From NCBI GenBank assembly GCA_022747635.1, contig JAKTNV010000063.1, forward strand, positions 2,170,001 through 2,234,000: a stretch of DNA of 64,000 nt, in the 5' to 3' direction. The translations under genes and the position numbers were made by a program. Below the pieces are notes generated by a model. It ran no database searches. It was given only the letters and a program-made list of their open reading frames with translations, and was not told where the DNA came from. Origin of the DNA: Hetaerina americana (lineage: Eukaryota; Arthropoda; Insecta; Odonata; Calopterygidae). Positions 1 through 11,871 of this stretch are shown piece after piece. Every line of letters starts with the position of its first letter. The stretch's first letter is position 1.

Positions 1-96
1 CTCACAATCATTTTAGTTGGTAGCATGTGCGTAAGACAATTCGGCGGTGGTTTGTTGCTATTCAAAATGGTGAGGAGCGGTTACACCCCGATGCAC

Positions 97-116
97 TCTA
101 TCTCTCTCTCTCTCTA
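97..116. repeat. (TC)n microsatellite
   Basis: A short CTCTATCTCTCTCTCTCTCT tract near the left edge. Confidence 0.9.
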
Positions 117-316
117 GATGTTACTCATCAACGGACTTGCAAGAATTTTGTGAGCAATCGTTAGCGCGCATTCGCCGCCCTTCGGCTGATAATAAGAGCG
201 AGTCGCGTGGGAATTTCCGGTCGCTCCTATTTCCGTCTATTTTGCGGTGTCAAGTCGAAGGCGCGAGGCAGTCGTTCGAGGCTCTCTCACTCACGACAAG
301 GGCCCCGGGGTGCGGG

Positions 317-349
317 AAATGCACCCCGCGATTGTCGCGGGGTGCATTT
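317..349. repeat. Perfect 15-bp GC-rich hairpin
   Basis: AAATGCACCCCGCGA (317-331) and its exact reverse complement (335-349) flank a 3-base TTG loop. It stands inside a GGGGCC/CGGGG-rich patch. There is no U-run or gene beside it, so it is not a bacterial-type terminator. Its function is unknown. Confidence 0.9.
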
Positions 350-1179
350 TGATTGGTCGCGATTCCTCCGGGATCCGTCATCTGCTCTTGACTTGTACAA
401 TAGCCGATGTAAGTAATATATGTATTAAGTAATGGGTGTTTATACCCATACTTAGTGCATATATTGCTTACATGGTTTATATGAAAAGTTTCGGAAAAAT
501 AGATTTATTTCAGATATTGCTGCTATGCCTCAAAGTTGTCCAAAAAGTGCATCTCGTGCGTCAAAACACCAGTGGCAGCGGCTTTTCCACGACTCGAAAG
601 CTCCCTGGTAGGCGGGATCCCGGAACGTCCTAAGGGTTACGTGTGCAAGCTTCTTTGAAGGCACTTAGGGTTCCATGGTGGTGTCATTTGAGGGATGATT
701 TCACTTGCACAAAAAAAAACTGAAATTGATAGTCCCGAAGTTCAGCTGTTTGATATTCGGATTTGTTAGTCGTAGGGTCATATACAATGAGCATTACTTA
801 CTCTCAAAAAATTAAAGACTTACGTTGGAAATCTGAGATTTGAAGTCTATTTGTATTTGTTCTCTCCGTTCTACATTGATAGAAAAATAAAGATGCTGGC
901 AGATGCGGAGCTACGTACTCTCTAGCGATTTAGGCCAGAAATCGGAGTGAGCGTATTTTTGTCTTGTTGGAGCTATTGTCTACTATATTGGGTGGAGGTA
1001 GCATTTAAGTATCGGAAAATTAACCGCGCTGGAGGGTTTTTCGGGTTACCCCTCCGCCGCGGGCAAATGCCAGACCAATGCCATCCCGAAGAAAAGAGTT
1101 CCAGTCATAAATTAAATCTTTTTTCTGCTACCGCTGACCACAGACTATTAACAATCAGTGGAAACAGACCCTGAAGAGG
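350..1179. other. No gene recognised
   Basis: Non-coding sequence of ordinary composition; short open frames only. Confidence 0.6.
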
Positions 1180-1325
1180 CGTGTTGCCTAAAACAGGGCT
1201 TCCTTGTAGGGGCACTGTTAAATGTGAAATTTTATGAAATTTTATTGTTACAATTGTTACTTGTTAAATGTATGTACACCTACTTGGATAAATAAACACT
1301 TGAAATTGAAAATTGAATTCAATTC
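1180..1325 (+). repeat. Probable LINE 3' UTR and tail
   Basis: The sequence ends with a TTGAAATTGAAAATTGAATT-type simple tail after an AATAAATAAAC signal near 1290, a layout common at CR1/L2-type LINE 3' ends. No coding part is attached. It lies 200 bp upstream of the LINE fragment at 1540 but need not belong to it. Confidence 0.5.
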
Positions 1326-1539
1326 GGCGCTGAAGTTTTGGAATAAAGGAAAAGAAAAAACGAGAGGTAAAATGGATGGGTTTGAAATAAGTAGCTCTGA
1401 TCAAATACAGGTTGGGTTTTGCACTAGCGTCAAACCTTTGAAATCTTTGACCCGCACATATCAGAGGCCCATGCAGGTCAGTCTTAGAGAATGAGGGATT
1501 CGTGAGGCGGGTTGTAGGAAAACGTAATGATAAGCTAAA

Positions 1540-1755
1540 AGGGAATTGCGACTCCGCTTAGTTCGGTCACGTTTGGAGTACGCGGCCAGCATCTAGGATC
1601 CATGGGAGGAATCGTTAATTAAGGCACTGGAAAAGTTTCACAGGGAATCCGCTAGGTTTGCTCAAAATCGGTACGAGAGAAGGGTGAGCGTGATTGGATC
1701 GAATTGGGTTGTTAGCACCTTGAGGCACGAGGAGAGCAGGCAAGACCAAAATTGA
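1540..1755 (+). pseudogene. Non-LTR retrotransposon RT C-terminal fragment
   Basis: The plus strand encodes ELRLRLVRSRLEYAASI, a stop, then DPWEESLIKALEKFHRESAR and FAQNRYERRVSVIGSNW followed by LRHEESRQDQN. The pattern matches the C-terminal module seen at 34613, but it diverges enough to be a different element. One in-frame stop and no flanking RT show it is a relic. Confidence 0.8.
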
Positions 1756-3229
1756 AAGAAAAGTAGAGGACATGTGAGTCATTTTGCTACACCGAGGGAA
1801 TTACTATGCGCTCAAATTTCATTATACGAGCACATTCGACCACTGGGATACAAGATGCGATATGAAAACTCCCACCGGAGGATTTAACTACTTGATCTTT
1901 CTTGGCACAATACATGATCATAACAAAATCGAACCCAAGCACCCGAATGTTATCACTTAGGGACCAAATTTTAATAGTTTAGTTAAACGCACCAATTATT
2001 GAATTGTGTATATAGGCATGTACCTATGTGTGGGAGTGTTTATGTTCATCAGGAAATAAAAAAATAAAAGTTGTGGACACCATCTGTAAAAAAAAATGCA
2101 GCAACTTGCAAAACAACCCAAAACATGCCAATTCACCCCCGCGGAGACTAGCAGCTAGCATAAACAGGCATATTCACCTGCGAATGCACCAGCGTTTTAT
2201 CTTCTCACTCTATTTTAATTCGAACGCCATTGCTATTTCTATTATGACTACCATTTCTTACTGTTATGATTCCTGATTGTCCGAGAAAAGAACGAATGTT
2301 GATATCTGTACTGGAGTCTATCTCCCATACCTTATCTGTGTGGCATAAACTACTCAAATAGTGTGGGGCCCTAACAATTCTCGCCGCGTCATTGTCAAAC
2401 TCATGGTGTGTTCTGAACCTTGCTAAAAGCGTGCCTCACTTCTTATCTTCGCGTATCAAGCGTTCGAAAATACCAAGCTATAATTGTAGGTTCGAAAAAA
2501 TGGGTTATTCCTCGATACTTTAAGTTATAAAATATAAATTTTTTATAAAATAAAATGTATATTTTATATAAAATGTTGTATAAAATATTTATTCATATAA
2601 ACTTAATAAGTTATAGTTATAAAATGCCGGGCACAAAGAGCCAATAAAAAAAATTCATTTCTTGATAAAACCATTGTTGATTGGCACAGTTTACCTGCAA
2701 AACTTTTGGAGCCCTTTCCTAACGGCGTTAATACTTTAAAGAAAATATGTAAACAATTTATATAATAATTTGATTGATGTGTTGTTAAAAATTGTATGTG
2801 ACAGCTTAGTTTTGATATTGTTCCTGTTAATTAACAGACCGATGTTGATGAGATGGAGATTTTCTTTTTTTGTGTTAGAGATTGGTGTTTGGCAGTTTCC
2901 TTTGAGCGTATTGTTTTTTTCTGACTGATGTTATTCATTATCTGTTGTGATATTGTTTGGATTTGAGATGCCATGCTATTTTTTCAAGCCAAGTTTGATT
3001 TTAAAACTAGGGACTTGTGTGCCACCTGAGATTGTCCATCTGCACGTGTAAGTTTTGACAATAATAGCAATAATATATTTTTGAGTAGATATCTGCGTCG
3101 TATGTAAGAAGCCATAATCTGAAAATGCGTTGATGAGAATTTCGAAACACATGGATTTATTCGAAATGTGAGCATAATCACCTTTTAGGTGGGCAGTTAA
3201 TGTTTTCGGCAAAAATATGCCTTAGAAAC
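1756..3229. other. No gene recognised
   Basis: AT-rich DNA including the low-complexity tract at 2515-2640. No coding or repeat homology was noticed apart from the flanking LINE fragment. Confidence 0.6.
2515..2640. repeat. AT-rich TATAAAATAT-type low-complexity tract
   Basis: Repeated TATAAAAT and ATTTTATA units without a fixed period. No gene signal. Confidence 0.7.
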
Positions 3230-3535
3230 TGCGCCCACGGTGTTGCCGCAGGAGTGGGTGCAGTTCCCCCTCGGTTGCATTTCGCCGCGCGCGAATTCCA
3301 TATTCCGCGAAGCCCCACTCCGCCGTCGCTCTATCTGCGCCTCCACGTGTGCCGCCGCCGCTCTCGAGGGTGCACTGCGGGGCCATGTGCCCCGGCCGGG
3401 CTCTTTATCGCCAGACGCGTGGCGAGGGGGGGCGTGGCTCTCATCTCAAAGAGCCCTCACGCAAGAGGAGGAGGAAAGGAGCACCTCTTGCCGCCGCTGG
3501 CGGTGCTGACGCCATCTCTGCCTCATCGATATAAT
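3230..3535. other. GC- and CpG-rich block
   Basis: High GC with many CG dinucleotides, ending at the mariner family C insertion at 3537. Several overlapping frames are open here on the plus strand, but none resembles a known protein; open frames are expected from the base composition. A promoter or first-exon role is possible but unsupported. Confidence 0.55.
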
Positions 3536-3536
3536 A

Positions 3537-4126
3537 CCAGGGTAGATTGAAAACTAATGCACACATGCTTGTAGACCACAAACAAAATGACCTTCAGAAG
3601 CACTCCTGGTGGCTTGTGGAAGTAACATTCCCCCTCAATACGCATGCGCAGGTTTGAGGCCGTTGCATCATCCAGTGTTTTTTGAGAAGCGGAAGTATGG
3701 AGACGTGTTCTAGTGCTATGTCAACGAGAGTTAAACAGCGTGCTGTTATCGAATTTTTTACTGCAGAAAAGTGACTCCTACTGATATTCATCGTCGTTTA
3801 AATGGTGTTTATGGTGACGGTGCTGTTGATAGGTCTACTGCAAATTGATGGGTAGTAAAATTTCGTGGTTGCGATCCTGGAAAAGTCATAATTGTTGATG
3901 AAACACGCAGCGGACGTCCGATCACTGCCACATCGCAAACTCGTCGAAGATTTGATTCAAAATGACCGGCGAATCAATCAATAGCGTATCCCAAACCATG
4001 TTGGAATATTCAATGAACGTGTTGGCTTCATTATTGAACAATTGGGATACCGTAAAATCTGTGATCGAAGGGTACCACGCCGTCTCACAGACGAGCATGT
4101 GTGCATTACTTTTCAGCCTACCCTCG
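3537..4126 (+). mobile_element. Deleted mariner, family C (coding remnant)
   Basis: A 590-bp element flanked by TA (3535-3536 and 4127-4128). Its ends are inverted copies of about 30 bp related to CGAGGGTAGGCTGAAAAC. The plus strand from 3698 encodes a mariner N terminus (METCSSAMSTRVKQRAVIEF). After a one-base frameshift it continues with RRLNGVYGDGAVDRST and DETRSGRPI, and it ends at YRKICDRRVPRRLTDEH directly against the right end. The catalytic domain is missing, so this is a non-autonomous deletion derivative. Relatives lie at 17834 and 46311. Confidence 0.88.
3698..4105 (+). pseudogene. Mariner transposase N-terminal remnant
   Basis: Two HTH-like segments and the SGRPI motif of a mariner-type transposase are recognisable, but a frameshift near 3773 and several in-frame stops break the reading frame. 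Nothing of the DDD catalytic domain remains before the right TIR, so the remnant cannot encode an active enzyme. Confidence 0.82.
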
Positions 4127-4128
4127 TA

Positions 4129-7100
4129 TTTGTAGGTTGCCGTCGATTAATATTTCCCTCCGTGAGCCGCGCAATTATTTCGATGCTTGACGTTTATCGT
4201 AGACGACCTCGACGGGGTACTTGATTCGTCTCTGTCTAGAGGGCTCCTCGCTCCACGGCGAGAGTGAATGCGCTCTTGCGTTCTTCATCATGGCAGTCAT
4301 TTCGATTGTGTTCCCTTTTCCTCCTCAGAACGGAAACCTTTCCTCTTGGCGCGCCATGCTTGTTTTCGAGGTGGTGAGAAAAATTAGATTTTTCCAGATC
4401 GTAAAAATAGTCGAGAAAGGCAGTCGTGTGCGGGTGGATTTTCGTTGTAGCCCGCGTATTTCCGTCAAAAGTTTTGGACGGAGGAGTGTGCGGCGCACGT
4501 TCGGCGCCCCCCCAATGTCGCTACTCTTCGAGATCAGGTGGGTAGTTCGCTTTTTTAACTCGGCGCACGAGCTGGTAATCACGCACTCAATATTTCTCAA
4601 AGCTACAGCATTAAAGTTATTAAAGGTGGTATACCGCCGTAAGTTCTATCATCGCAAGAAACTTGACTAACAGATAAAAATCTAAACGCAACGTTCATGC
4701 CATGGAAGGGATTCGAAGCCGCGACCTTTAGTTCCAGTATGAAAGTACGGTCCATACTCAAGTAATCCGGTTGGTATTCTTCACACCGAGAGAGCAATGA
4801 GAGTAGGTATTGTCATTTTTAAACATGCTCTATGGGGGGATTTAATATTAAATTCATTATTTTAATAATTCACTCAGGTAACTGTGAATAGGTTCTTAGA
4901 TTTAAAAAGTCGGAATATGCGATAATAGTCACGTGAAGTACGTAGAATATGGACGATATGTTTATCATTAGGAGCTTTGAAGCTGAAACCTCGGTTTTTT
5001 ACATCTTTTTGTGCTCGCTGTTTGGAAACAAATTTTATTTCACATGCATTTCGTGACCAGGGTTGTGTCTTATATTAGTGATTGTCTTTTTTCAGCCTTT
5101 CATAATTTGAGCTCTCGTGAATTCTTGCCATATAACAGCATCATGATAGTGCGTAATGATATGTTCCAGGCATGTGAACTTCTTTTTTACATGATGGAAA
5201 AAGGATATTTTCTTCAAGGTGTAACGGAATAGAGCATTTGTCGTGTTTAATGGCTTTGAATTCACTGATAAAGAGAGTTGCGTCACGAATGAAAGCGAAC
5301 GTTTAATTAGTTTTTAAGCCAAATTTTAAATGAAATTCCCTTAAAAGACGTTTGGAGGGCAATGGCACGACCGCCCCGAATGCACTTATGTAATAGCTCG
5401 CAAGGCGCCTCAATTAATATACAGTGGTGAGGGTGGTAGGGCTCCAGTCATACATTAACAGCCGTATACCTGCACTTAAATATTTGTTTAATCATATAGA
5501 AAGCATTCGTGCACATTCATGCATACGTGCTGAAATTGATCTTCTTGAAATGCTTAACTAAATCGTTAAAGTGATTAAATATATTGGGGTGAATGGGAAA
5601 GAACGAATACTTATATCTGTCGGTGACGGTGTTTGTATTTTATTTTTTGTTCCCTTGGTCGAGCCCTTTTAGTCAAGTGGGAATTTTGGTTTTGCTTGTT
5701 TTCATATTTCGGAGCTATTTTTCTATTCCTTTCTGGGGCGAAATATCTCTTTGCTGATGAGGTCTTCGGTTGTGTGTGGATGATCTTCGTTTTGTGCATC
5801 GATAAATGTGCTGTATACCTTCTGAAACAGGTTGTTCCAAGTACTGGTCTTTTTTTACGGTGTCTGTGACCAATTTGCCATTTTTTTCATTAAATAATGT
5901 GTAGTTGGATGCTTCCCTTGTAATTATCTAACGTAATACACATATTATACAGGGGTTTCCTGTGAATAATCGCATAATTTTTGCCCTGACGTTCACGTGA
6001 GGCTTCGCGCATCCTTGATTTCATGTGTGGTCGACGTTATACGAGTTTACCCTTCTGGTGACCCATTCATTAGAATTACGCAATGACTTTTTTTTAACTA
6101 TTTTTAAATCGTGGGTAAACTCTCTTCTCCTTTATTGAAAAAGTATTTCCAAGGGTGTTCTGTAGCAGTACCCTTGAGTTCCTCACATGAATGATTGCAG
6201 TTTTTGTTTAAATTTCTCCCGAAGTCCATTAAAATTCTCGTAATTTTATAGATACTCTGGACACTTTTCCTCAATCACTTTCGCAAACTTGGTTTTCACC
6301 TCTACAAATATGAGTTAATATTTGTACAAGTAGGGATAGGCATCGTGGTGGTCCTTTAGCTCTCTTAAGACTCATTCCTTCTAATATTTTTCATTCTTTA
6401 GTTACCTTTCCCACGACATCATGAGCATCCGATTTCATCTCTTCTAATTATTGCCTAATGGATCCTGGGTCGAAGGAGATTATTCTATTAGGAGTCTTTA
6501 AGATTTCGTTTCACGTTCGACGCCCTGCTGTCAGACTTCGCTGTTACTGATAACTTGTAAGTGTGGCCGATGAAGGGTGGAGAGAAGCCGCTAATGGATA
6601 TAGGCCATGCCGTCATTTCTCCTGGCCAAATATACATCATCTCGTATGTTTTCTGCCACCCAAAAAGGATTCATATATCACGAAAGGGGATAAGGATGGC
6701 CTACTTTCGATTGTTTCTCTCACTCGTCTCTCGTTTGTGGCAGGGTTATCGAATGCATAGCTCAAGTCTTCATTTTCCCCTCTCCCTGGCCCCGACAACC
6801 CCAGACAACCCCAGACTCATAGTATCTAGGCTATGCCATTTTGGGTGTTACACTAGTCATACACAATCCCCCCTCCTATATCACGAGCCTTGGGCAACCC
6901 CATGTTCCTCCCCCACCATACCCTCCTCCCTCCCTCGTTTTACTCCTTCCCTTTCATCATCTTGGCGCCCTTTCTCCCACCCCTTCTCTCTCTCTCACGC
7001 TTCTGACCCCTTTCCATCTCTTTCAGTTCCAAAGGAGTAAAAATACACCACTGACTCAGTCCCAGAGGGGGTTGGAGAGGGGTGTTTTGGCTATATCTCT

Positions 7101-7599
7101 ACCCCCTCTACAATTCTCTCCCCCGCTATCGTTCCCAAAACCCACCCCTTCCTCTATTTTTTTACGAAGGAGCGCTAATTTCCGTCCATCCCCTGCCCCC
7201 GTCGCAGTACTGCCTCCTCTTCTTTTTGACTTTCCCCGGCCACATTTAATTTTCAAAATCTACTCTCGGAGGCAGTTCACACAAAGCGAGGAAGGTGGTC
7301 CACCCGCATCTTGGGGAGGATTTCCCAAACGCGTGCGTACTTCGCTAAATGAGGAGAGTTCCCCGCGTTAGTTATTTTCGTGGACAGTACGCACCCCCTG
7401 CCAGGCTCCTTTCGGGTAATCACCAAATAAAGCGTACTTCCGCGCCTAGCCAGTCGTATGCAAGCGTTATTTGAAGGGAAATGTTACTCGCCCCACATAT
7501 AGTACACCAATTGCTGATCTTGAATCGTCAACCCCGTATTAGTCCCGGAGAATTCTCCTGCCCTCCGCTGGGGTCTTCCAACAGTTAACTCGGTGCATA
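4129..7599. other. No gene recognised
   Basis: Mixed-composition non-coding DNA. A pyrimidine-rich tract at about 6770-7250 (many CTCC and CCCT runs) leaves long plus-strand frames open, but their translations are Pro/Ser/Leu-rich without domain character. No splice-supported exon was identified. Confidence 0.6.
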
Positions 7600-7930
7600 C
7601 GAGGTCTGTCCAATAGATACGCGAACCGAGGCCATGAAAACTTAATTTTGAAAATTTTAGTCTACATCGATGTTGTCCCCTTCAAAGTACTCTCCATTCG
7701 TTGCTATGAACTAATTTATTCTTATATTATACTGTTTAAAGCAGCTTTGGAAGTCCTCGGCAATTAGGCTTTTTAGTTTTCTCGTCGTTTCTTGCATTAT
7801 TGTGTCCACATCTTCGCAGTGATGTCCCCTCATCACATTTTTCCATTTTGGGAATAGGAAAAAGTCACAGGGGGCGAGATATAGGATCTCAGTTGGATCT
7901 CTTGTCCGGGTACACGATCCATCCAAAAGT
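7600..7930 (-). mobile_element. Deleted mariner, family B (3' end)
   Basis: The left end at 7600 (CGAGGTCTGTCCAATAGATA, preceded by TA) matches the element at 54891. The minus strand encodes a transposase C terminus with LAPCDFFLFPKWKNVMRGHH and TRKLKSLIAEDFQSCFKQ. Homology stops soon after the DFFLF block, so most of the gene and the other end are missing. The coding frame ends in sequence damaged relative to the 54891 copy, which has WKRRWNKCI here. Confidence 0.85.
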
Positions 7931-10900
7931 TGGTGTGGGAATTTTATAGTGTAAGAAGTTGGGTCTCGAACAGAAAAAAATACCTGGTGTAATCAACTCG
8001 AAGGTCTGTTTGATAGGTGAGGGTAGAGTTCACCAAGTACTAAGCCCAACGGCGCTGTGAAATTCAAACATCTGGTTATTAAGGGGGGTCAGTTCCTTAT
8101 TTCCTTTGTGTCGCCTGCGGTTTTCCAGAAAGATCCCGTACCCAAGAAATCACACAGCGGCGCGGGTGACTCCAGTCTGTAGCTGCAGTCTCTAATCAAT
8201 GAACTAATACGACCATGACAAGGATAAACAATAGAATAAATTAACTATAGAATAAATCTGTACGATTCGAACGCTCGAATGATTTGATGTACATTTTTGT
8301 TCAGACTTCGGCGTATATCATCTCATTTATATATTTTCTTACGTTTCTAACAACTCATTGTGATTAGCATTTGCATTGGGGATAATGCATGCCATAAATA
8401 CCCACTGAATACACCATCAGATGGATTGGTTTGGAACCTTTGATGCTGAAATTGACCTGGTTTAACGTTCTTGTTATGGGAGATAAAATTGAAATTCCCG
8501 TTGGCCCTTGCTTCGAATGCTGGACGCGCCATAACAATTAGCTACTGCGCAGAGACTCGATTTGACAAAAGTGGCACTTTTTCGTTGTTATTTGAATTTG
8601 CAATTGTATGTGTAAATTCGTCCGTGAATACGAACACGTGGATTTCAAATACCGGAATCACCAAATTTTAAGCCTTAACAACCCTCATCTTTCCCACCTG
8701 TGGTTCCGTTTAGAGAGAACTCGTTGAATAGGTGCACACAGTTATCGATACACAACTTGTTTATCCAGGAAAATATCAACTTTGGTTAGATTTATAGGTT
8801 GGAATTGTTTTTTAGAAAAATAGGGTTCTCTGTAGCTTTGAAAAGTGGATTTATTTACCATTGTCACCGTAAAGTCTCTTTGACTGCCCCGCCAAATTGC
8901 CGAAAAGGCGTGGAATGGTTCGAGTAGGTTTAATTCTTTCCCTCGACACATTTACGATATTTGTGTCTTCAAAGGTGAATTTATGAATTTAGCCGTATTG
9001 CCGGCGTTAGAAAAAAATTCTTTTCCGTCGACGTTAAAAGAAATCGGGGAGTTTTTCCCAAGAGATGTGGATGGCGCTTTGCCACCACGCTGCCATCTTT
9101 TTCGGATACTCTTCAATCTTGTGAGGCTGAAGCGTTGAACCATAATTCCTTCAGTACATGGTAATAATGCCGCGCAAGTAGAGTCGCTTGGGCGTCTGTC
9201 TGTACATCTACTTAATTAGATCAATAGTTTTATCAACGACTCTAGTGCCTTTTTTCCCAGTTTAAAAAAAGAGAGAAGGTCGTATAGGGCTTCTTGGTTC
9301 GTCTCCTAGTATCTCGTCGGACAACCTTAATCCCAGGTTAATAGCGGATCATTAAATGTGAAGAGAAGGCAAATCACGAATGGAATCTTTTACAGAAACA
9401 GAGTTGGAATCCTCAATTATGAAATGGAATTTTTTCTCTCGCATGCATTGTCTGAGTTGGTACTCGTTTTTATAACCAAAGGCTATTCATTATTTTTTCT
9501 GAGGCATTATTTTCATAAATGTGAACGGCCATGTTTTAACGCTTTGATAGCAAATTATGGATTAATTTTATTATATGCCGGAGAGACCCAGAATAATGGG
9601 ATTTAAGGTGTGAATCTTTGTGCATGATCCGGGCGTGTGGTAGGTCAAAGGGTTGGTCTGATTTACGTATTGTTCTCGAGGTATTGAGGGCGTTAAGGCG
9701 AACACAACTGGAACGTGCCAGGACATCGACGAGGAGCCGAGAGTATTCCTCCCACTCTCTTCTCTCGTCACTTTAAGAATTTTGTTTTCTTATTTTAGTG
9801 CCCTCCAACGCACCACCCGGGTGTGTGGCAGGTGGGAAAGCATCACGCCGTTATTTCATCTCCATCCTACTTCGGCTGTGATCCGGAGAACCCCAGTTAT
9901 TGCAGGCCGATTTATTTAGCATTAATATCCTCCAATATCTTGAAACATATCATTGCTAGCATTGCAATGGCCTTCCTCTACAGTAGCAGTATACTTTTAA
10001 TATACATTATATAAATTGCGTTTCAATGAGGCAATTGTCCTGGTGGAAACGGTCAAGTCTGGTCTCCCTTACAATGCACATACATACGTCCACAAGAAGA
10101 GCCATTTGCAGGATCAGGAGAAGCAGATAATATGAAACAAAATTGAGTCCTTATATAATAATATCTTGTAATCGGGAGAGGAGGATGCACAGGTGGATTC
10201 TGTGCGCTAATATTTCAGGAAAACCCTCGTCAAGGTCCCTTCCGAGAAATTGATTCACGAGCACGAAATTATTATGGCATTGATGAGAAAAAGGTCAGCT
10301 GGACTCATTATAAAACCGTAAACGAAAAATAGTCGTAGTGTTTAGTGCATCTGAGACAGACTTAAATACAATATTACCGCAGGAATGGTTATGGTGCCTC
10401 TACATTTCTTAGGGTTCGTTAGTGACCGGAGTTCCCTAGTTAGCCGTAACATTAGATTATTTTAAGACGGCACTACTGTGATTTACAGAGAAATGAGGAT
10501 ACCGGAGGACAGTGGCCGCACTCTGGTGATTTGGATCACAATTTGGAGTTACGTACGGAATAGTTACGGGATAAAAGAAAAGAGAAACAAGTCTTTTGGC
10601 ATGCTAAAGGCACATAATCAGGGATTCTAATTCTGTTTGGAGGGCTACGAAAGTGGCCTAAAAATCCTATGAGCGGTATCTACACTAAACCTGCAAGCAT
10701 TGACGTGTGTGTGTGGCGGATGTAGTTTGTCATCCAGTAAAATAATTGGTGGTTAAAACATTTAGGATCTTGAATTTGTCGTTATGCTTCCCACTTTCAA
10801 CGGTCTACGATCGTGAAAAGTTAGAAAGTGGTGTGCCTGCATGGTCCCAAAGAAGACTTGTGCATTTCGATGTGATCGATAGATTTATTTCGACGTTAAT

Positions 10901-11816
10901 TGGTTTTTCGTGTGGTGTTCTTGAAGAGCACGGCAATGTTCTCTGGCTGTGCAAGTGCTCATCATCACTTTCCCGCGCCCAGGTCGGCCTCGGAAGCCAC
11001 GTCGTCTCTTCCACGCTTCGCTCTCTCTCTCTCTCCTTATCCTTACCTCCCTGCCATAGCATCGTCGGCCTGCCTCCTCCCTGCATCCCCCCCTCTTTCC
11101 CTCTCTCTCCTCGTCCGTTTTCTCGCGAATGGAAACAGGTGTGCGCCCCTTATAGCGGCGCTCCAGGGCGGTCAACGCACTGTCAAGGCGAAGCGGAGCC
11201 GGCCGGCCCGTAGCCAGTGGCCTCGGGACTCCCACCACGGGGTGGCGGCGGGGGATATCGCTCCCGTGTCGATTATCGCACGCCCGGCGTCTGGGATGTC
11301 CGAGGCAAATGTCTTCTCCTGCGTTGGTTTGCTTGTGCTGCTCGTCGACGAGTTTGCAAAATGCTGGGGGGGATTCCATTTCAATGTAGTATTTTTTGCT
11401 CGAACGCGGTTGGAATTCTGCGTCTGCCTGCTTAAAGATCAAACGGATAGATATGATGAGAAACAGGAAAGGGAAAGTCCATGTGGGTCCGTATGCGGGA
11501 AGGGACCGGATGGTTTGGTGGAGTACAGAAACAATGGATCGGTTGGGAAAATAATGGAAGTAAATGTCGCACGGGGTATGTCCAGGACAGGAACATGGAC
11601 CTGGGCCAAGTAATGAGGAATGAAAGACGGGAGAGCCATCGGTGCGAAAGGTCATGAAAGAGGAGTGATGGATGCATGTAGACAACCAATCAGCGGTCGG
11701 AAACACTGATCAATGTATCAATCCGTATCCACACTTTTTTTGCGCATGCTTTCACGAGAGTAATTGTGTGACAGCAGTCATAAAAATGAAGGCGAATTCT
11801 GTAGTAGGGTGACATA
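7931..11816. other. No gene recognised; GC-rich block near 10970-11330
   Basis: Mostly ordinary non-coding DNA. The GC- and pyrimidine-rich block at 10970-11330 keeps frames of over 200 codons open on both strands simultaneously (for example minus 10885-11706 and plus 10900-11613). This is a sign of composition rather than genes, and no domain is recognised. Confidence 0.6.
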
Positions 11817-11818
11817 TA

Positions 11819-11846
11819 CTACCTTGATCAAAAATTTCCCGGAATT
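11819..11846 (+). repeat. Left TIR of intact mariner
   Basis: It begins CTACCTTGATCAAAAA immediately after TA at 11817-11818 and matches the inverted right end with one mismatch. It includes the small palindrome TTGATCAA. Confidence 0.93.
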
Positions 11847-11871
11847 TATTCAGAAAATTAAAAATACAAGT

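Noticed and set aside
5752..5775. CTGATGAGGTCTTCGG as a third hammerhead core
   Set aside because: It is not followed by GAAA and no stem II/III can be drawn.
6561..7371. Two plus-strand frames of 159 and 176 codons
   Set aside because: They run through a CCT/CTC-rich tract, giving Pro/Ser/Leu-rich translations typical of low-complexity DNA.
10885..11706. 273-codon minus-strand frame, overlapped by a 237-codon plus-strand frame
   Set aside because: Both strands stay open over a GC- and pyrimidine-rich block. The translations have no domain, no consistent composition and no splice support.
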